Assembly: GCA_031266255.1 (NCBI GenBank)
Contig: JAISBK010000053.1
Span: forward strand, 1 to 17,382
Reading direction: 5' to 3'
DNA length: 17,382 nt
Source of the DNA: Treponema sp.
GTDB lineage: Bacteria; Spirochaetota; Spirochaetia; Treponematales; Breznakiellaceae
Every line of letters begins with the position of its first letter. The first letter of the stretch is position 1. A program made the translations under genes and the position numbers. Of this stretch, positions 14,895 through 17,382 are shown in pieces. Below the pieces are notes generated by a model, which saw nothing but the letters and a program-made list of their open reading frames with translations, ran no database searches and was not told the origin of the DNA.

Positions 14895-14947
14895 AGGCGT
14901 GTACGCCTCGCGCGCGGGGGCTCAGCCCCCACCGTCCCGGTGGGGGC
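14895..14947 (-). repeat. Cluster of GC-rich, partly exclusive hairpins
   Basis: Three inverted repeats are packed here. AGGCGT/ACGCCT (14895-14900, 14903-14908) has a 2-base centre. GGGGGC/GCCCCC (14916-14921, 14925-14930) has loop TCA. GCCCCCACCG/CGGTGGGGGC (14925-14934, 14938-14947) is a perfect 10-bp stem with loop TCC. The last two share GCCCCC, so only one can form at a time. On the minus strand the 10-bp hairpin starts 35 bases after the stop of the caspase-SUMF1 gene. No T run follows, so a simple terminator is unlikely. It could be a REP-like element or a DGR-type downstream hairpin. Confidence 0.7.
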
Positions 14948-14982
14948 CGGGCATATCTCAGCTCAACTTGAACATGGTTAAA

Positions 14983-16518
14983 CTAGGGGCGAACAAGCCG
15001 AAAGCCCAGGTCGAGGTCCCGGCCCGACGGAGTGTAGTTGCTCCGATTGGCGGCCCGCACGCTAGCGGCGCCGTAGCCCCAGCCCCCGCCGCGAGAAACG
15101 CGGCCAGTCCCCGAGGACACGCCCGTAGGATCCGTCTGATTCCCAGAGCTATAGCCCCCGTACCAGTCCCAGCACCATTCCCATACGTTTCCGCTCATGT
15201 CGTACAGTCCTAAGCTGTTGGGCTGTTTCGTCCCCACCGGGTGGGTTTTGCCGCCGCTGTTCCCGTCGTACCAGGCCACGCTGTCAGCGCTGTTCCCCCC
15301 GGAATACTCGTAAGTTAGATAGTTTTGGTTCCCTCCCTTGGCCGCGTATTCCCATTCCGCTTCCGTGGGCAGCCGGTACCCGGTGGCGTTAAAGTCACAG
15401 GTGATGTTGTTCCCGCTCCCCCGGTACGCAGGGGTCAATCCTTCCTTGAGGCTTAATCTGTTGCAGAACTCTATTACCTCGTTCCAACTTACCTGTTCCA
15501 CCGGCAGGTTATCCCCCTTGAAAAAGCTGGGATTGTTTCCCATTATCTCTCGCCACTCCTTCTGGGTTACCTCAGTCTTCCCCATATAGAAACCCTTGAC
15601 CGTAACGGTATGGACCGGCTTTTCATCACTAGCGCCATTGGTACTGCCCATTTGAAAGGTCCCGCCCTCCACCCGCACCATGTTCGCGGGCGCGGGCTGG
15701 GGGTTCACCACGGGCGGGGCCACAGGCTGCACCGGCACAGGCCTTGGATCGGGCGTGACCACCGAAGGTCTTGTTCCCAAATAGGCCACCTCGAAAAACT
15801 GGGAATAGATCGCCGGTATCTGCCCGCCCCCGCTGGCCCGGCGCACGTCCGCGCCGGTCAGCCGGAACATTTCGCTTACCTCAAGGCCGGGCTTTTTCAG
15901 GTTGTTCAAGAGGTGGGTGGTAAACAGCCCGTTCCTGCCCGTGCCGTCCGCCGCAGTACTCCCCGCACTGGTGGCGTACACGATGATGCTGTCCGCAGGC
16001 TGACTGCCCACCACCTGTAAACCCCGGGCCCCGCCACGCCCCTGGCTCCAGCTAAAGGGGTTGTCCCGGCACGCATCCAACACCACGATGTTCAGGCCGT
16101 TCCCTGCCGCGTTCAACTCCCCCAGTACCGCCTGCATGGACACCGACCGGTCCCGCAGGTACGCCTCGCTGGGGATGTTCGCGTCCACGGGTATCAGGTA
16201 ATTTTCGCTCCCCGACTGCACCCCGTGGCCCGCATAATAGAAAAAGCCGTAGGAACCTTGGGCCGCGGACAAACGGTTCCTGAGCCGGGTTACCCCTTCT
16301 TCCATCTGCACCCGGCCTGCATTGGTAACCTGATCCACGGTAAAGCCCAGGCCCCGCAGCACCGCGCTTATGTCCGCGGCGTCATTCACCGGGTTGTTGA
16401 GCCGGGTAATGCCCGTATACGCGCCGTTCCCGATTACCAGGGCGTATTTCTGCTGCGCCCCAAGCAACGATACGCCCAGCACCACAAACACCGCCCACAA
16501 ACCCATCTTTTTCATCAT
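14983..16518 (-). CDS. Exported caspase-like (C14) protease with SUMF1/CLec domain
   Basis: The 511-residue product has a Sec signal peptide (MMKKMGLWAV and a hydrophobic core, cleavage near 20-22). A caspase-fold domain (about 24-248) follows, with catalytic His98 in YYAGHG and Cys150 in VLDACRDNPF. A proline-rich linker (about 251-279) leads to a SUMF1/formylglycine-generating-enzyme-like domain (about 280-511): EGGTFQMGS, EVTQKEWREIMG, YRLPTEAEWEYA, LYDMSGNVWEWCWDWYG, RVSRGGGW and LGFRLVRP. The cysteines used by true formylglycine enzymes near the C terminus are missing, so this half is more likely a C-type-lectin-type binding module. AAGGAG (16530-16525) lies 6 bases before the first ATG; 16515 is an alternative. 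The gene is clearly GC-richer than its neighbours, which suggests acquisition. Target and trigger are unknown. Confidence 0.9.
   Translation of the reverse strand: MMKKMGLWAVFVVLGVSLLGAQQKYALVIGNGAYTGITRLNNPVNDAADISAVLRGLGFTVDQVTNAGRVQMEEGVTRLRNRLSAAQGSYGFFYYAGHGVQSGSENYLIPVDANIPSEAYLRDRSVSMQAVLGELNAAGNGLNIVVLDACRDNPFSWSQGRGGARGLQVVGSQPADSIIVYATSAGSTAADGTGRNGLFTTHLLNNLKKPGLEVSEMFRLTGADVRRASGGGQIPAIYSQFFEVAYLGTRPSVVTPDPRPVPVQPVAPPVVNPQPAPANMVRVEGGTFQMGSTNGASDEKPVHTVTVKGFYMGKTEVTQKEWREIMGNNPSFFKGDNLPVEQVSWNEVIEFCNRLSLKEGLTPAYRGSGNNITCDFNATGYRLPTEAEWEYAAKGGNQNYLTYEYSGGNSADSVAWYDGNSGGKTHPVGTKQPNSLGLYDMSGNVWEWCWDWYGGYSSGNQTDPTGVSSGTGRVSRGGGWGYGAASVRAANRSNYTPSGRDLDLGFRLVRP
14986..15081 (-). other. 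Candidate DGR-type variable region at the C terminus
   Basis: This is the last 32 codons of the caspase-SUMF1 gene, from Trp480 to the stop. The scaffold (W, VRAANR, TP, GFRLVRP) is interrupted by positions 481-483, 486, 493-495, 499 and 501-503. Their codons are GGC TAC GGC, AGC, AGC AAC TAC, GGC and GAC CTC GAC, so all have the form NNC. That is what adenine-directed mutagenesis of AAC template codons would leave. No template repeat or reverse transcriptase lies in the window, and GC-rich codon use could produce the same picture. Confidence 0.35.
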
Positions 16519-16674
16519 AGCACTCTCCTTTCCTAGGGTTAAAAAAACTCTCTAGGGACGTTAGTCAAACTCACCTGATAATACTGTACATAACCATTCC
16601 AGGTGCTACAATGCCTTTCAAACGTATATGGAAAGATAGGATGATAGTATTCGGTAATGAAAATTCGAACGTTC
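16519..16674 (-). other. Intergenic region upstream of the caspase-SUMF1 gene
   Basis: This region contains no gene. On the minus strand TATTAT occurs near 16580 without a good -35, and TTGACT near 16565 has no good -10, so the promoter is not resolved. I looked for a sigma54 -24/-12 element (GG and GC 10 bases apart) and found none convincing. Overlapping palindromes GAACGTTC (16667-16674) and TTCCTAGGAA (16672-16681) lie at the end of the sigma54 activator gene. Confidence 0.35.
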
Positions 16675-17382
16675 CTAGGAAAACAGGCCATAGATCCTTA
16701 TCTTATTCAGAATGGTTCTCCGGCTGATACCCAGTTCTTTTGCCGCCTTAGTACGGTTTCCCTGACACCGAGCCAAGGCCTCCTCAATAGCTTCCCGTTC
16801 AATCTCTTCCAAGGATCCCAAGGTAAGGCTCTCTTGAAGGTCCTGGGATGTGGGGAAGTCTAGGTCTGCCGGCCCTATACGCCTTCCGTCTCCATAGATA
16901 AACGCCCGTTCCAAGATGTTCTCCAGTTCACGGATATTACCCGGATAGGAATAGACCCGGAGTTTGTCCAAGGCATCAGGGGCAAGCTGCGGTTTAGTAC
17001 GCCCCATCCGAGTTGCCAGATTGCCAAGCAGATGATCCGCGAGGAGGGGAATATCCTCCCGCCGTTCCCGCAGCGGGGGCAGTTCTATCCTAAATACATT
17101 GATCCGGTAGTAAAGGTCCTCTCGAAAACGGCCTTCCCGAACCATAACCTCTAGATCCCGGTTGGTAGCAGACACGATCCGGGCACTCAGGGGAATATCT
17201 TTGATCCCTCCGAGCCGCCGGATCTGCCGCTCTTGCAGTACCCGCAAGAGCTTCACCTGGAGGGGCATGGGCATTTCCCCAATTTCATCCAGAAACAGGC
17301 AGCCCTTCCCGGCAAGCTCAAAAAGCCCCTGCTTTCGGCTCAGGGCACCGGTGAAGGCTCCTTTCTCATGGCCAAAGAGTTC
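16675..17382 (-). CDS. Sigma54-dependent transcriptional activator (partial)
   Basis: The gene runs off the window end, so its N terminus, sensor domain and Walker A are not seen. The visible 235 residues start ELFGHEKGAFTGALSR, with the GAFTGA loop that contacts sigma54. Walker B GCLFLDEIGE follows, then LLRVLQERQIRRLGG, the sensor motif SATNRDLE, FREDLYYRINVF, and YSYPGNIRELENI. A Fis-type helix-turn-helix closes the protein (GNRTKAAKELGISRRTILNK). ATG codons visible inside this stretch (17274 and nearby) are internal, not the start. It is an NtrC-family activator of RNA polymerase with sigma54. It lies upstream of the caspase gene on the same strand, but no sigma54 promoter was found between them, so regulation of that gene is not shown. 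Confidence 0.95.
   Translation of the reverse strand, partial: ELFGHEKGAFTGALSRKQGLFELAGKGCLFLDEIGEMPMPLQVKLLRVLQERQIRRLGGIKDIPLSARIVSATNRDLEVMVREGRFREDLYYRINVFRIELPPLRERREDIPLLADHLLGNLATRMGRTKPQLAPDALDKLRVYSYPGNIRELENILERAFIYGDGRRIGPADLDFPTSQDLQESLTLGSLEEIEREAIEEALARCQGNRTKAAKELGISRRTILNKIRIYGLFS

Noticed and set aside
14841..14982. DGR template repeat next to the candidate variable region
   Set aside because: This stretch shows no similarity to 14986-15115 beyond short GC runs, so any template must lie outside the window.
14860..15213. Plus-strand reading frame of 117 codons
   Set aside because: It is antisense to the SUMF1 end and the GC-rich hairpins. Its alanine/proline-rich product reflects high GC content.
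16519..16674. Sigma54 promoter for the caspase gene
   Set aside because: GGCATTGTAGC and similar stretches lack the required 10-base gap between GG and GC.
1..17382. CRISPR array, tRNA, rRNA or insertion sequence
   Set aside because: No regularly spaced repeats, no cloverleaf with a TTCGA-type arm and no transposase frame were seen on either strand.

Overview
The window looks like chromosomal DNA of a spirochaete, most likely a Treponema of the termite-gut or free-living type. No species assignment is possible from the sequence alone. The clues are several short lipoproteins with Treponema-like lipoboxes, a conserved-hypothetical/NAD(P)H-hydrate repair/rsmD/TPR/rlmN gene string, roughly balanced base composition in the core, and an exported caspase-SUMF1 protein of a kind common in these bacteria. 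Almost all genes in the first 13 kb lie on the plus strand. The last 4 kb is more accessory in character.

Region 1 (1-2990) holds ferrous-iron uptake genes feoA-feoB, overlapping by one base, behind a sigma70-type promoter. They are followed by 433 bases without a gene. That gap contains a promoter, DtxR-like and other palindromes, a strongly foldable RNA candidate ending in a long terminator hairpin, and a separate extended -10 promoter for the next gene.

Region 2 (2991-9764) is a run of envelope and housekeeping genes: a nucleotidyltransferase-like hypothetical protein, a lipoprotein with a gluzincin-type HExxH site, a second lipoprotein that is probably a beta-propeller, the bifunctional NAD(P)H-hydrate repair enzyme NnrE-NnrD (its epimerase half has an altered motif), a single-pass membrane protein and a small acidic hypothetical protein.

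Region 3 (9768-13968) contains rsmD (16S rRNA methylation), a two-gene TPR operon with a palindrome at its promoter, rlmN (23S rRNA/tRNA m2A methylation), and a convergent PfkB-family sugar-phosphate kinase whose end overlaps rlmN.

Region 4 (14035-17382) is accessory. A HigBA-type toxin-antitoxin pair has a perfect dyad placed between the -35 and -10 of a near-consensus promoter. Next comes a cluster of GC-rich, mutually exclusive hairpins. On the minus strand is a GC-rich gene for a secreted caspase-like protease with a proline-rich linker and a C-terminal SUMF1/C-type-lectin domain. Its last 32 residues look like the variable region of a diversity-generating retroelement (DGR): the exposed positions are nearly all NNC codons, and a perfect 10-bp hairpin lies just downstream of the stop. 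No reverse transcriptase or template repeat is in the window, so this is a hypothesis. The window closes inside a sigma54-dependent activator gene (AAA+ domain and Fis-type HTH).

The strongest leads for something new are the possible DGR-diversified caspase protein and the structured RNA candidate behind feoB.
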